A DNA stretch of 64,000 nt from Bacteroidota bacterium. Its GTDB lineage: Bacteria; Bacteroidota; Bacteroidia; B-17B0; Aurantibacillaceae. The DNA is taken from positions 1 through 64,000 of the forward strand of contig JAUXSA010000089.1 in assembly GCA_030681615.1 (NCBI GenBank), given 5' to 3'. Position 1 is the first letter of the stretch. Every line of letters begins with the position of its first letter. This document shows, one piece after another, positions 9,841-18,916 of this stretch. The position numbers and the translations under genes were made by a program. The notes below the pieces were generated by a model. That model worked only from the letters and a program-made list of their open reading frames with translations. It was not told the origin of the DNA and did no database searches.

Positions 9841-10734
9841 ATGGCAATCATTCCTCCTTATTTAAAAAAAGGCGATACCATTTTAATTATTGCAACGGCG
9901 CGGGCCCGATCTAAAGAGGCCATTCAACCTGCCATTGACATTATAAAGAATTGGGGCTTAAAGGTTGAACTTGGCCCCAATGTTTTTAAAGTACATCACC
10001 AGTTTGCAGGAACAGATGAACAACGTATAAATGACCTGCAATGGGCTATTGACCATAAAAGTGCTAAAGCTGTTTTAATAAGCGGCGGTGGATATGGAAC
10101 TTTAAGGGTTGTTGATCACGTCAACTTTAAACCCCTTTTAAAAAGTCCAAAATGGTTTGTAGGTTATAGCGATACAACTATTATTCATAACCGCCTATAC
10201 CATTTAAAAATGGCTGCCATTCATGGCACTATGGCCTTTCAGTTTGCAAAAGATGAAGAGGCTACAAATTCCATTAAACAATTACTATTTGGCGAACAAG
10301 TAAAATATGCCATTGCAAAAAATAAATACAACCGCCCCGGTAAAGCTGAGGCCGAAATAGTTGGCGGGAATTTATCTTTATTATATGCATTAAGTGGAAG
10401 CGTGGATGATGTTTCGGGAAAAAATAAGATCTTATTTATTGAGGATCTTGACGAACAATTGTATCACGTTGATAGAATGATGTTACAATTAAAACGCAGC
10501 GGAAAACTTAAACATTTAAAAGGGTTGATTGTTGGTGGTATGAGCGACATGAAAGATAACGCGATACCATTTGGAAAAACTGCAGAAGAAATTGTTTTAG
10601 ATGCTGTTAAAGAATATGATTACCCTGTTTGTTTTAATTTTCCGGCCGGACACATCGAAAAAAACATGGCGCTTTATTTAGGTAAAAAGGCAAAACTGGA
10701 AGTAACAAAAAACAAAGTTGAATTAAGCTTCTAA
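9841..10734 (+). CDS. S66 family LD-carboxypeptidase
   Basis: 297 residues from the ATG at 9841; a longer frame from 9787 runs inside the preceding gene and is rejected. It removes the terminal D-Ala from muropeptide tetrapeptides during peptidoglycan recycling in the cytoplasm. The Ser-Glu-His triad of the family is visible as Ser110 (VGYSDTT), Glu201 (FIEDLDE) and His271 (FPAGHIE), in the expected order and spacing. The GGYGTLR motif around residue 85 is also typical. It sits between the HNH-like gene and an alpha/beta hydrolase with gaps of three to four bases, so the three probably form an operon. Confidence 0.92.
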   Translation: MAIIPPYLKKGDTILIIATARARSKEAIQPAIDIIKNWGLKVELGPNVFKVHHQFAGTDEQRINDLQWAIDHKSAKAVLISGGGYGTLRVVDHVNFKPLLKSPKWFVGYSDTTIIHNRLYHLKMAAIHGTMAFQFAKDEEATNSIKQLLFGEQVKYAIAKNKYNRPGKAEAEIVGGNLSLLYALSGSVDDVSGKNKILFIEDLDEQLYHVDRMMLQLKRSGKLKHLKGLIVGGMSDMKDNAIPFGKTAEEIVLDAVKEYDYPVCFNFPAGHIEKNMALYLGKKAKLEVTKNKVELSF

Positions 10735-10737
10735 AAA

Positions 10738-11535
10738 ATGTTTTGTAAAACATCAGATAATTTGAACCTCTATTACGAGGTACAAGGAAATACGGAAGCT
10801 AACGAGACCCTTGTGTTTTTAAATGGGTTAACACAATCTACCATTTCCTGGTTCTTTGTTTTACCTTTTTTTAAAGAAAAATATAAAATTGTTTTGCTCG
10901 ATCTTATCTTCCAGGGACAAAGTGATAAGGCGGAAAACCGGCGTGATTTTGACCAGCATGCGGCCGATGTAAAAAAAATATTAGAGCAGGAAAAAATAAA
11001 CAAAGCCAACATCATTGGTTTATCATACGGTAGTTTGGTCGCCCAACATTTTGCAGTGAACCATCCAACTTTTGTAAGCAAATTAATTTTGGTCTCAACG
11101 TTTGCGCATAAAACCCCTTATTATGAAGCCATTGAATTAAGCTGGTGGCGGGCGTTAGAGCTTGGCGGTTATAATTTAATGTTAGATATCATGTTGCCCA
11201 GTGTACTGAGCGAAAATTATTTTTCAAATCCTATCATTCCTATTCAATTAATGAAAGAAGCACGTTTGGATGCACAGCAAAATAAACAAGCCATCTTTCA
11301 TTTAATGCAGGCCACAAAAGAACGAAAAGATTATCGTAAAGAGCTTGAAAAGATAACGGCTCCCACATTGGTAATACAAGGCGAGAAAGATCTTTTGTTG
11401 CCGGTACATTTAGCACAGGAAGTTCATAAACATATTAAGAATTCTAAATTAATAGTTGTTGCAAACGCAGGCCATACATTAAATCTGGAGCGTGTGCCGG
11501 AAGTATCAGGATATATAAAAGAGTTTTTAGCTTAA
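10738..11535 (+). CDS. alpha/beta hydrolase
   Basis: 265 residues with a complete hydrolase triad: nucleophile Ser96 in GLSYGS, Asp218 in GEKDLLLP and His246 in NAGHTLNLE. The early FLNGLTQSTISWFFVLPFF corresponds to the oxyanion-hole strand and loop. A cap region (about 125-190) is rich in helices. There is no signal peptide, so it is cytoplasmic. Family members cleave small esters, lactones or C-C bonds, and the substrate cannot be told here. It starts three bases after the LD-carboxypeptidase gene and ends the plus-strand unit, convergent with bshB1. Confidence 0.85.
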   Translation: MFCKTSDNLNLYYEVQGNTEANETLVFLNGLTQSTISWFFVLPFFKEKYKIVLLDLIFQGQSDKAENRRDFDQHAADVKKILEQEKINKANIIGLSYGSLVAQHFAVNHPTFVSKLILVSTFAHKTPYYEAIELSWWRALELGGYNLMLDIMLPSVLSENYFSNPIIPIQLMKEARLDAQQNKQAIFHLMQATKERKDYRKELEKITAPTLVIQGEKDLLLPVHLAQEVHKHIKNSKLIVVANAGHTLNLERVPEVSGYIKEFLA

Positions 11536-11599
11536 AACAGTACACAAAGAAAAATTCAATTCCCCTTACCCCTTATAAATACGGAGAATAAAAAAATTC

Positions 11600-12316
11600 T
11601 TATTTCAGATCAAACAAATTATTCACGCCCGGATAACGCTCCACTGTAAAGCCTTCTGCATAAGGCACACCAATGGCTCTTCCCCATAATGCCATTTTAC
11701 TGTTTACGGTTTCAATAAATGCTTTGCTGGATATTGGCGTTTCTGGTTCTTTAGAATTGGGGTCGAAGAACTGTGAAGAAAATGCCATTATGGCTTTGTG
11801 TTTTATCTCCATAAAGTCTGTAATATCAATTACAAGATCGGGATGAATGTAATGATCCTGTATATAATGATAAACAGCTTTTGGTCGCCAGGCAGTTTGT
11901 TTTTTTCCGTCAACCATTGTTTCAATTTTTATCAGGCCGCTGTAAAAACAAGCGTCAGATGTTAACTTGGCGGCGCGGCCGTGATCCGGGTGACGATCAT
12001 TAATAGCATTACATAAAATAATTTCGGGTTGGTGTTTGCGAATTATTTCGATGATCTGTTTTTGATGGGCTTCATTATTTTCAAAAAAACCATCCTTCAT
12101 TTTTAATTGTGTTCGGAAAGAAACGCCTAAGATCGTTGCAGCTTCGTTTGCTTCCTTTGTTCTTAGCTCTGCGCTTCCACGTGTGCCGAGCTCTCCCAGT
12201 GTAAGATCTAAAATACCAACTTTTTTATCTAAGGCAATATGTTTTGCAATGGTTCCGCTGCAACCTAATTCTACATCATCAGGATGAACTCCAATTGCTA
12301 AAATATCAACCTTCAT
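11600..12316 (-). CDS. bshB1: bacillithiol biosynthesis deacetylase BshB1
   Basis: 238 residues of the LmbE/PIG-L fold. Zinc-site motifs are HPDD (residues 11-14, in GVHPDDVELG) and RHPDHGRA near residue 110. The segment LTLGELGTRGSAELR is typical of BshB1 rather than MshB or general PIG-L enzymes. It removes the acetyl group from N-acetylglucosaminyl-malate, the second step in making bacillithiol, the low-molecular thiol of many Bacteroidota and Firmicutes. It follows lpxD with a one-base gap, so the two are probably co-transcribed. bshA and bshC are not in the window. Confidence 0.9.
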   Translation of the reverse strand: MKVDILAIGVHPDDVELGCSGTIAKHIALDKKVGILDLTLGELGTRGSAELRTKEANEAATILGVSFRTQLKMKDGFFENNEAHQKQIIEIIRKHQPEIILCNAINDRHPDHGRAAKLTSDACFYSGLIKIETMVDGKKQTAWRPKAVYHYIQDHYIHPDLVIDITDFMEIKHKAIMAFSSQFFDPNSKEPETPISSKAFIETVNSKMALWGRAIGVPYAEGFTVERYPGVNNLFDLK

Positions 12317-12317
12317 T

Positions 12318-13355
12318 TTATTTTGGATTTGACTTTTTAGTTAAGTCGTTAAGTTTTTCGTTTATCTTCGGAAGATTCCTGAACAACACAAAACTGCGTT
12401 TAAATTCGCCGCTGTTAAAGGCAGGTGAACCTTGTACGATCTCACCCTCTTTTTCAATATTGGAAGCTACGCCTGATTGGCCGCCAATTTTTACGCCATT
12501 AGCAATTTTAAGATGGCCTGCAATACCAACCTGCGCGCCGATCATACAGTTCTTACCCACCTTTGTGGAGCCTGCAACACCAGATAGACCGGCTATAACA
12601 GTATTCTCTCCTATTTCTACATTATGCGCTATCTGTACTAAATTATCCAACTTCACGCCTTTGCGTAAAATAGTAGACCCTAAGGTGGCCCTATCGATAG
12701 AGGAGTTAGAACCTATCTCAACATTATCTTCTATTACTACATTTCCTATTTGCGGCACTTTTACAAACGCGTTACCTTCTGTATTTGGGGCAAAACCAAA
12801 ACCATCGCTGCCAATTACCGTGCTTGCATGAACAGTACAGTTGGCACCGATCTTACAATCGTAATATAATTTTACACCTGCAAACAAAGTGGTGTTATCT
12901 CCTACTTCACAATTATCTCCAATATATACATGCGGATATAGCTTTACATTATTTCCGATCTTAGCATTGTTACCAATATATACAAAAGCGCCTATATAAC
13001 AATCGGTGCCTGTTTGAGCGCTTTCAGAAATAAATGAAGGTTGTTCGACGCCAACTTTTTTTCCTTTTATCTGGGTGTATATCTCCAACAGTTTTGCGAA
13101 AGATTCGTAAGCATTTTCTACACGTATTAAAGTACAAGTTGGTTTTATTTTTTTCTCGAGTGCAAGGGTTTTATTTACAATAACAATACTTGCATCTGTT
13201 GTATAAATAAAATGTGTGTAAACGGGGTTTGCTAAAAAAGAAAGCGTTTTGGGTTTTCCTTCTTCGATCTTGGAAAGGTTATTTACAATGCTGTTTTCAT
13301 CGCCTTCTACGGTTCCATTTAAGAGTTGTGCTATTTGTTGTGCCGAAAATTCCAT
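12318..13355 (-). CDS. lpxD: UDP-3-O-(3-hydroxyacyl)glucosamine N-acyltransferase
   Basis: 345 residues. The N-terminal uridine-binding domain ([20 protein letters not shown]) is followed by a left-handed beta-helix of hexapeptide repeats (about residues 105-320). It includes [12 protein letters not shown] and the catalytic-His segment [13 protein letters not shown]. It adds the second hydroxyacyl chain in lipid A synthesis. A short C-terminal helix follows the repeats. A TAAATTTA box lies 14 bases upstream of the ATG. Upstream is a divergent-to-murB glycosyltransferase on the same strand; downstream is bshB1. Confidence 0.95.
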   Translation of the reverse strand: MEFSAQQIAQLLNGTVEGDENSIVNNLSKIEEGKPKTLSFLANPVYTHFIYTTDASIVIVNKTLALEKKIKPTCTLIRVENAYESFAKLLEIYTQIKGKKVGVEQPSFISESAQTGTDCYIGAFVYIGNNAKIGNNVKLYPHVYIGDNCEVGDNTTLFAGVKLYYDCKIGANCTVHASTVIGSDGFGFAPNTEGNAFVKVPQIGNVVIEDNVEIGSNSSIDRATLGSTILRKGVKLDNLVQIAHNVEIGENTVIAGLSGVAGSTKVGKNCMIGAQVGIAGHLKIANGVKIGGQSGVASNIEKEGEIVQGSPAFNSGEFKRSFVLFRNLPKINEKLNDLTKKSNPK

Positions 13356-13400
13356 ACAATTTAACCCTTTAAATTTAGGTATTTTATTAATACATAACGT

Positions 13401-14522
13401 TTAAAATTGACTAAATATTGCTTTAAGCTTTTGTTTTTCAGTTACCCAGCTTAATTCTTTTGCCGCTACGTTCGTATTCTCTTTATACTCCCTTAGTTTT
13501 TGTGATGCCAACATTTCGTTTATTTTTCCGGCAATTGTTTGCGGTTTGTGATCATCAATAAAATCGCCAATTCTATAATGCGTAATAATTTTTTCTATTT
13601 CGGGTAAACGGCTTGCTAATATAGGTAAACCAGCCTGTAGATAATCAAAGATCTTATTTGGCAAACTGTAATAATAATTCAAGTTCGTATTCTTATCTAT
13701 GCTAATTCCCAAGTCAGCATTAAATGTGTAGCTCATTAGTTGTATTTTTTGCATCTTATCAATAAGTAATACTTTTTCCGAGAGGTGTTGATCGTTAACC
13801 TTTTTTTGTAAAACTTCCCAGCAATCACCACCTCCAATAATTAATAAAAATGCGTTGTCTACAAATTTCATCGCGTCCACTAATTCCTCGGCACCTCTAT
13901 CTATATTTATACCGGCACCTTGTAAAAGTATTATGTTCTTATTTAAAGGCAATCCTAATTCCTCTTTTGATCGTGGTTCAAAGTTTTCAACCATATCAGA
14001 AATGTTTCTGATCACATTAAATTTTACTTTGTATTTTTCTTCAAATATTTTAGCAATACTTTCATTTACAGTAATGCAGTTTTTCAATTTAGGCACAATG
14101 CTTTTTTCGATCTTTAGCCAGATCTTTCTTTTAAATGGTGAGGTTAATAACTCAGGTACCTCACAAAACAATTCGTGGCTATCATAAATTAAAGGGATTG
14201 ATCTTATTTTTGAAACCAGGTAATTTGGCAACAGTGTATCAAGATCGTTTGCGTATAAAAGATCTGCTCTTTTGAATAAAAGTTTAAAGAACAATCTTAA
14301 ATTAAAAAAGAAATAAAATAATGGTCCATTTAAGAATAACAAGCGCATCCTGATGGTTGAAAAGGCCCAGTTTTTAATTGGTAAAGAATTTGGCAATTCT
14401 CTTCCAATTAATACAACAGTAAAACCGCATTCCATAAGCGTTAAGCAGCTTTTCTTAACGCGATTGTCAGTCACCAGGTCGTTAATTACACTTACTACAG
14501 CTATTTTTTTTGTTGTAAACAA
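13401..14522 (-). CDS. glycosyltransferase (GT4-like)
   Basis: 373 residues with the GT-B layout. The N-terminal Rossmann half includes LLYANDLDTLLPNYLV and IYDSHELFCEVPELL. The C-terminal nucleotide-sugar half includes NIILLQGAGINIDRGAEELV, LLIIGGGD, and FDYLQAGLPILASRLPEIEKI. The last motif corresponds to the usual E/P-rich donor-binding loop. The start appears to be TTG at 14522: no ATG or GTG lies upstream in frame before a stop, and VVSVINDLVTDNRVKK would be lost with any downstream ATG. It is divergent from the murB polysaccharide operon by about 70 bases and probably serves the same surface glycan. Confidence 0.82.
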   Translation of the reverse strand: MFTTKKIAVVSVINDLVTDNRVKKSCLTLMECGFTVVLIGRELPNSLPIKNWAFSTIRMRLLFLNGPLFYFFFNLRLFFKLLFKRADLLYANDLDTLLPNYLVSKIRSIPLIYDSHELFCEVPELLTSPFKRKIWLKIEKSIVPKLKNCITVNESIAKIFEEKYKVKFNVIRNISDMVENFEPRSKEELGLPLNKNIILLQGAGINIDRGAEELVDAMKFVDNAFLLIIGGGDCWEVLQKKVNDQHLSEKVLLIDKMQKIQLMSYTFNADLGISIDKNTNLNYYYSLPNKIFDYLQAGLPILASRLPEIEKIITHYRIGDFIDDHKPQTIAGKINEMLASQKLREYKENTNVAAKELSWVTEKQKLKAIFSQF

Positions 14523-14575
14523 ATACTTTGTTGATATTGGGTTAAAGATAGAAATATTACCCCTAATTTATTAGT

Positions 14576-14583
14576 TATTTTTG
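14576..14583 (+). promoter_or_regulatory. -7 box (TATTTTTG) upstream of murB
   Basis: An exact TAnnTTTG ending eight bases before the ATG at 14591. If used, the transcript would have almost no leader. No -33 element is obvious. Confidence 0.3.
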
Positions 14584-14590
14584 TTTGAAT

Positions 14591-15610
14591 ATGTTGGATA
14601 TAAGAAACAATGTAAACCTTAAAACCTATAATACCTTTGGTATTGAAGCCTTTTGCACCTATTTTACCGAAATAAATTCTATTGAGGATTTTCTAGCTCT
14701 TTTAAAAACCGATATCTACAAGAACAATTTAAAACTGATCCTTGGTGGTGGCAGTAATGTTTTATTTACTCAAAATTTTAATGGTATTGTTATTAAAAAT
14801 AATTTGAAAGGAATTGAAGTGGTTACTCAAGATAATGAAGCGGTAATTGTTCGGGCAGCCGCAGGCGAAAACTGGCATGGCTTTGTGCTTTGGTGTATTG
14901 AAAAAGGTTTTTGTGGTCTTGAAAATTTATCCCTTATTCCAGGCTGTATTGGCGCGAGCCCAATGCAAAACATTGGTGCTTATGGCGTTGAAATTAAAGA
15001 TGTTTTTAATGATCTGGAAGCAATAAACACAGCGACTGGCCAAAAAAAAGTATTTAGTGCAGCTGAATGCGAGTTTGGTTACCGTGAAAGTGTTTTTAAA
15101 ACAAAATATAAGAACCAATTCTTTATTATATCGGTATCTTTTAAATTATACAGACAGCCAAAATTAAATACTACTTATGGTGCCATTAATTCGGAACTGG
15201 AAGCCATGAAAATTAGTAATGCCACAATAAAAGATGTTTCAAACGCCGTTATTGCCATTCGCCAAAGTAAATTGCCAAACCCTGCAGAAACCGGAAACGC
15301 TGGGAGTTTTTTTAAGAACCCTGAAGTAGCAAAGGAAAAATATGATGAATTAAAAAGATCTTTTGAAGGTCTTGTTGCTTACCCTTTACCAAATGGCAAC
15401 TTTAAATTGGCCGCAGGCTGGTTAATTGAGCAGTGTGGCTTAAAGGGGTTTGAAAAAGAAGGTGCCGCAGTGCATTCAAAACAAGCGCTGGTATTGATTA
15501 ATAAAAATAATTGTTCTGGCAAAGCTGTTTTTGAGTTATCTGGTTATGTTTTACAGAAAGTATTTGATAAATTTGGAGTAACACTCGAGCGCGAAGTAAA
15601 CATTATCTGA
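14591..15610 (+). CDS. murB: UDP-N-acetylmuramate dehydrogenase (MurB)
   Basis: 339 residues, the length of the E. coli (type I) enzyme. It reduces UDP-GlcNAc-enolpyruvate to UDP-MurNAc with NADPH and FAD. Visible elements are NTFGIEAF at the start, the FAD-binding LILGGGSNVLFT, the SLIPGCIGASPMQNIGAYG loop, GYRESVF of type I enzymes, and the proton-donor Ser239 in GNAGSFFKNPE. The ATG at 14591 is preferred over a TTG two codons earlier. Its TGA overlaps the next ATG by one base (TGATG), so it is translationally coupled to a polysaccharide polymerase gene. That is an unusual partner for a peptidoglycan enzyme. Confidence 0.96.
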   Translation: MLDIRNNVNLKTYNTFGIEAFCTYFTEINSIEDFLALLKTDIYKNNLKLILGGGSNVLFTQNFNGIVIKNNLKGIEVVTQDNEAVIVRAAAGENWHGFVLWCIEKGFCGLENLSLIPGCIGASPMQNIGAYGVEIKDVFNDLEAINTATGQKKVFSAAECEFGYRESVFKTKYKNQFFIISVSFKLYRQPKLNTTYGAINSELEAMKISNATIKDVSNAVIAIRQSKLPNPAETGNAGSFFKNPEVAKEKYDELKRSFEGLVAYPLPNGNFKLAAGWLIEQCGLKGFEKEGAAVHSKQALVLINKNNCSGKAVFELSGYVLQKVFDKFGVTLEREVNII

Positions 15611-16920
15611 TGATTGGTTTTTTAATTGATGTAGGAATTTTTTCGAATTTATTTTATACAGGTTTTGTTTTTTTTAAAGAACCTTTCGAATTTTACTTTT
15701 CATATATCCCAATTTTAATTTTACTACCAATTTTTATTATAAAATATAAATTTTATACCCCAACGTTATATATACTTATTCCACTTTTAATTGTAGGTGT
15801 GTTTAATGTATTGATAGATAATAATACACTTCCTAAATTCTTAAAGATCTACCTGAACCTTTCCATAAATCTTGTCTTCTACCAATTTGTGTTACAATAT
15901 TATAATTTTGATGTAAAATTAATATTTAAAAAATACCTTAATATTTCTTTTCTTATTTGTGCCGTGGGTCTTTTCCAGTTGTTCTGTTTTTGGATCGGGT
16001 TTGAATATGGTTATAATTTAAAATTACTCTTACCTCTTAATAAATGGGGGTACCATTCGGGGGGCTTAGGTATCCGGATAAACAGTTTTTTTAGTGAGCC
16101 GTCATCACTTGGTATTGCTATAGCTCCCGCATTTTTTGTAAGTATATATCAACTATTAACAAGAACTGTGGCTTTTATTTCGTTAAAACGTTGTTTAGTA
16201 ATTGTAACATGTTATTGTTTTTCCTTTTCCAGTTTGGCGTTTTTTGGGATATTCCTTTCCATTATTCTAATTACACTCAACTTTGGTGCGGTACGTTATT
16301 TTCTATTTGCAATTCCACTTTCTGTTTTTTTGTTTTTTGTGGCTTATAATAATGCTACTGAATTTAAAGTACGTGTTGACGGGATCAAAGAATTATTTAT
16401 TGATAATATTTTAGCTGAGGCAAAAGTTGGTGAAAATAGCAGGGCTAAGATCAAACGGATCCAGGGTTTCTTAAAACGGGTTCATGGTTCATCATTCGTT
16501 TTTTATAATAATTATTACATTGCAAAAAAGAATTTTGTTAAAAACCCTTTATTTGGCACCGGCATTGGCTCCCATGAATTTGCATATGATAAATACACCC
16601 TCAACAAACTAATAGGGGGTATTTACGAATTTAATACGGGTGATGCCAACTCGCTTTTTTTGAGAACGGTTTCAGAGGTGGGTTTGTTTGGCGCTTTATT
16701 TTTGATTTTGTTCGTCTTCAAATATTTTGTTTCGCATGACCTTAATGGGGGAGAAGAAAACAGTTATTGGCTAATTAGCAATGGTTTATTGGTTTTAATT
16801 CTTTTAACCTATTTGCGGCAAGGAAATTATACTTACAATGGTTTTTTTCTGTATGGATGGATGTATTATTATAATTTCGCAAATTATAAAAACTATACCG
16901 AAAGCTTATCTACAAAATGA
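15610..16920 (+). CDS. O-antigen polymerase/ligase-like membrane protein
   Basis: 436 residues, mostly hydrophobic, with about ten predicted membrane spans. A larger polar loop lies around residues 255-350. The loop segment FGTGIGSHEFAYDKYT, then NTGDANSLFLRTVSEVGLFG, matches the conserved periplasmic region of Wzy/WaaL-type proteins. Such proteins polymerise or ligate lipid-linked repeat units at the periplasmic face. Position within a glycosyltransferase cluster supports this. It is coupled to murB upstream (TGATG) and overlaps the next glycosyltransferase by four bases. Polymerase and ligase cannot be told apart by eye; the base composition looks richer in AT than its neighbours. Confidence 0.78.
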   Translation: MIGFLIDVGIFSNLFYTGFVFFKEPFEFYFSYIPILILLPIFIIKYKFYTPTLYILIPLLIVGVFNVLIDNNTLPKFLKIYLNLSINLVFYQFVLQYYNFDVKLIFKKYLNISFLICAVGLFQLFCFWIGFEYGYNLKLLLPLNKWGYHSGGLGIRINSFFSEPSSLGIAIAPAFFVSIYQLLTRTVAFISLKRCLVIVTCYCFSFSSLAFFGIFLSIILITLNFGAVRYFLFAIPLSVFLFFVAYNNATEFKVRVDGIKELFIDNILAEAKVGENSRAKIKRIQGFLKRVHGSSFVFYNNYYIAKKNFVKNPLFGTGIGSHEFAYDKYTLNKLIGGIYEFNTGDANSLFLRTVSEVGLFGALFLILFVFKYFVSHDLNGGEENSYWLISNGLLVLILLTYLRQGNYTYNGFFLYGWMYYYNFANYKNYTESLSTK

Positions 16921-17969
16921 CAGTTCTTTTTTTATATACTGAAATCGCCGACTATTTTATTAAATGCTGTGAAGATCTTTCAAAAACTGCCCGTGTTCAT
17001 ATCATTCGTTGGCCAGTAAATAAAGAAGCGCCTTTTGTTTTTTCGTTTTCCGACAGGCTTAAAGTTTATGACAAAAGTGAATTCAACTTTTCCCAATTAA
17101 ATGATCTGCTAAAAAAAATTGCCCCAGATGTTATAGTATGCAGTGGGTGGATCGATAAAGATTATTTAAAACTTATAAAACCATACTATAAAAAAATTCC
17201 CACTGTATTAACGTGTGATACACATTGGACAGGATCGGTCAAACAACACATTGCAAGGATTTTGAGTCGATTTTTTTTATTGAACAGGTTCTCTCATGCA
17301 TGGGTGCCAGGCAATGCGCAGGCGCAATACGCTAAAAAGTTAGGTTTTGGCCAAAAAGAAATAAAAGCAGGATTTTATTGTTGCGACCTTGAAAAATTTA
17401 ATACAATTTACAAAACACAATTGCCTTTAAAGAAAAATGCGTTTCCCAAGAAATTTTTATTTGTTGGTCGCTATTATGATTTTAAAGGTATTACAGACCT
17501 ATGGGAAGCGTTTACACAATTACAAACCGAAATTCCGAATGAATGGGAATTATGGTGTTTAGGAACCGGTAGCATCGCACCAATAGAGCATAAAAAAGTT
17601 AAGCATTTTGGTTTTGTTCAACCCAAAGACCTGGAAGAGATCACAAAAAAATGTGGCGTATTTGTTTTACCTAGTCATTTTGAGCCGTGGGGCGTTGTTG
17701 TTCAGGAATATGCCGCATCAGGCTTTCCTCTTGTTACCAGCACTGCTGTAGGCTCAAACGAAGCGTTTTTGATAGAAAATCAAACAGGTTACTCTTTTAA
17801 ATCAAAAAATATTGATGAGTTAAAAAAAATACTAAAAAAAATCATAACTTTAAGTGATACTGAGTTATGTGAAATGTCAGTAAAAAGCCATGATGTTGCT
17901 CAAAAAATTAATCCTAAAAATTGGACAAATACCGTTATAGAAATTTATAATGAATTTAATAAAAAATAA
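16917..17969 (+). CDS. glycosyltransferase family 4 protein
   Basis: 350 residues, GT-B fold. The C-terminal half carries FVGRYYDFKGITDLWEAF, WELWCLGTGS, FGFVQPKDLEEITKKC and the donor-binding stretch VLPSHFEPWGVVVQEYAASG with the E-x(7)-E spacing of GT4 enzymes. The N-terminal half has a DTHWTGS loop. It transfers a sugar from an activated donor during repeat-unit assembly on the cytoplasmic side; sugar and linkage are unknown. It overlaps the polymerase gene by four bases and the epimerase gene by 20 bases, so it is firmly in the operon. Confidence 0.88.
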   Translation: MTVLFLYTEIADYFIKCCEDLSKTARVHIIRWPVNKEAPFVFSFSDRLKVYDKSEFNFSQLNDLLKKIAPDVIVCSGWIDKDYLKLIKPYYKKIPTVLTCDTHWTGSVKQHIARILSRFFLLNRFSHAWVPGNAQAQYAKKLGFGQKEIKAGFYCCDLEKFNTIYKTQLPLKKNAFPKKFLFVGRYYDFKGITDLWEAFTQLQTEIPNEWELWCLGTGSIAPIEHKKVKHFGFVQPKDLEEITKKCGVFVLPSHFEPWGVVVQEYAASGFPLVTSTAVGSNEAFLIENQTGYSFKSKNIDELKKILKKIITLSDTELCEMSVKSHDVAQKINPKNWTNTVIEIYNEFNKK

Positions 17970-18912
17970 GATCCTGGTTACAGGTGGTGCCGGCAATATT
18001 GGGAGTGCTTTGGTTGAAAAGCTAATAAGTGACCCGCATAATTTTGTAGTTATAATAGATAATCTATCTACAGGTTTTCTTTCAAAATTACCTTCTACTA
18101 AACAAACAAACTGGAAATTTATAAAAGGGGATGTGAACCATTTGAACGACCTTTCCTCTGTTATGCTTTCGTTTCACTTCGATTACGTTTTTCACTTTGC
18201 CGCAGTTGTTGGTGTAATTAGAACACAAGAAAACCCAATAGACGTATTAAATGATATTGAAGGGATAAAAAATGTTTTAAATCTTTCTAAGAACACATCC
18301 GTAAAACATGTTTACTTTTCTTCAAGTTCTGAGGTATATGGTGAGCCGGTAGAGCTGCCGCAAAACGAATATAGTACTCCTTTGAATTCTCGTGTTCCAT
18401 ATGCGGTAGTTAAAAATGTGGGCGAATGTTTTTTTAGAAGTTACTGGCAATCTTTCCATTTACCTTACACTATTTTCAGGTTTTTTAATACCTATGGCCC
18501 AAATCAAAGTACCGATTTCGTTGTGTCACGCTTTTTATCTGCGGCTTTAAAAAACAAAGACATTACTATTTATGGCGACGGTCTTCAAACCCGAACATTT
18601 ACTTACGTAGACGATACTGTGAATGTTTGTGCAAAAATATTTGAAGACAAGCTACTTATAAACGACGTGATCAATATTGGTAATCATGAACTAATGACAG
18701 TAAAAGATCTGGCAGAGCTAACGATTAAACTAACGAACTCGTCCTCAAAAATAATTTATCTGCCGCCTTTAAAAGAGGGAGATATGACACGACGTCAACC
18801 TGACAATACAAAAATGCGCGAGATCCTTAACAAAAAATTTGTGAGTATTGAAGAAGGTATAAAATTAATGATGGCAGATGAGCGCTTTTTAAAATCGACT
18901 GGTTTAAAATAA
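17950..18912 (+). CDS. NAD-dependent epimerase/dehydratase (extended SDR)
   Basis: 320 residues. The Rossmann NAD motif GGAGNIG is at residues 12-18. The active-site Ser-Tyr-Lys set appears as SSSSEVYG and PYAVVKNVGE (YxxxK). Substrate-pocket motifs include FRFFNTYGPNQ and TRTFTYVDDTV. These features fit UDP-glucose 4-epimerase, dTDP-glucose 4,6-dehydratase or UDP-glucuronate decarboxylase relatives, and the exact sugar is not decidable. It supplies a nucleotide sugar to the surrounding glycosyltransferases. It overlaps the upstream gene by 20 bases and is followed by asnB after four bases. Confidence 0.88.
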   Translation: MNLIKNKILVTGGAGNIGSALVEKLISDPHNFVVIIDNLSTGFLSKLPSTKQTNWKFIKGDVNHLNDLSSVMLSFHFDYVFHFAAVVGVIRTQENPIDVLNDIEGIKNVLNLSKNTSVKHVYFSSSSEVYGEPVELPQNEYSTPLNSRVPYAVVKNVGECFFRSYWQSFHLPYTIFRFFNTYGPNQSTDFVVSRFLSAALKNKDITIYGDGLQTRTFTYVDDTVNVCAKIFEDKLLINDVINIGNHELMTVKDLAELTIKLTNSSSKIIYLPPLKEGDMTRRQPDNTKMREILNKKFVSIEEGIKLMMADERFLKSTGLK

Positions 18913-18916
18913 CGCT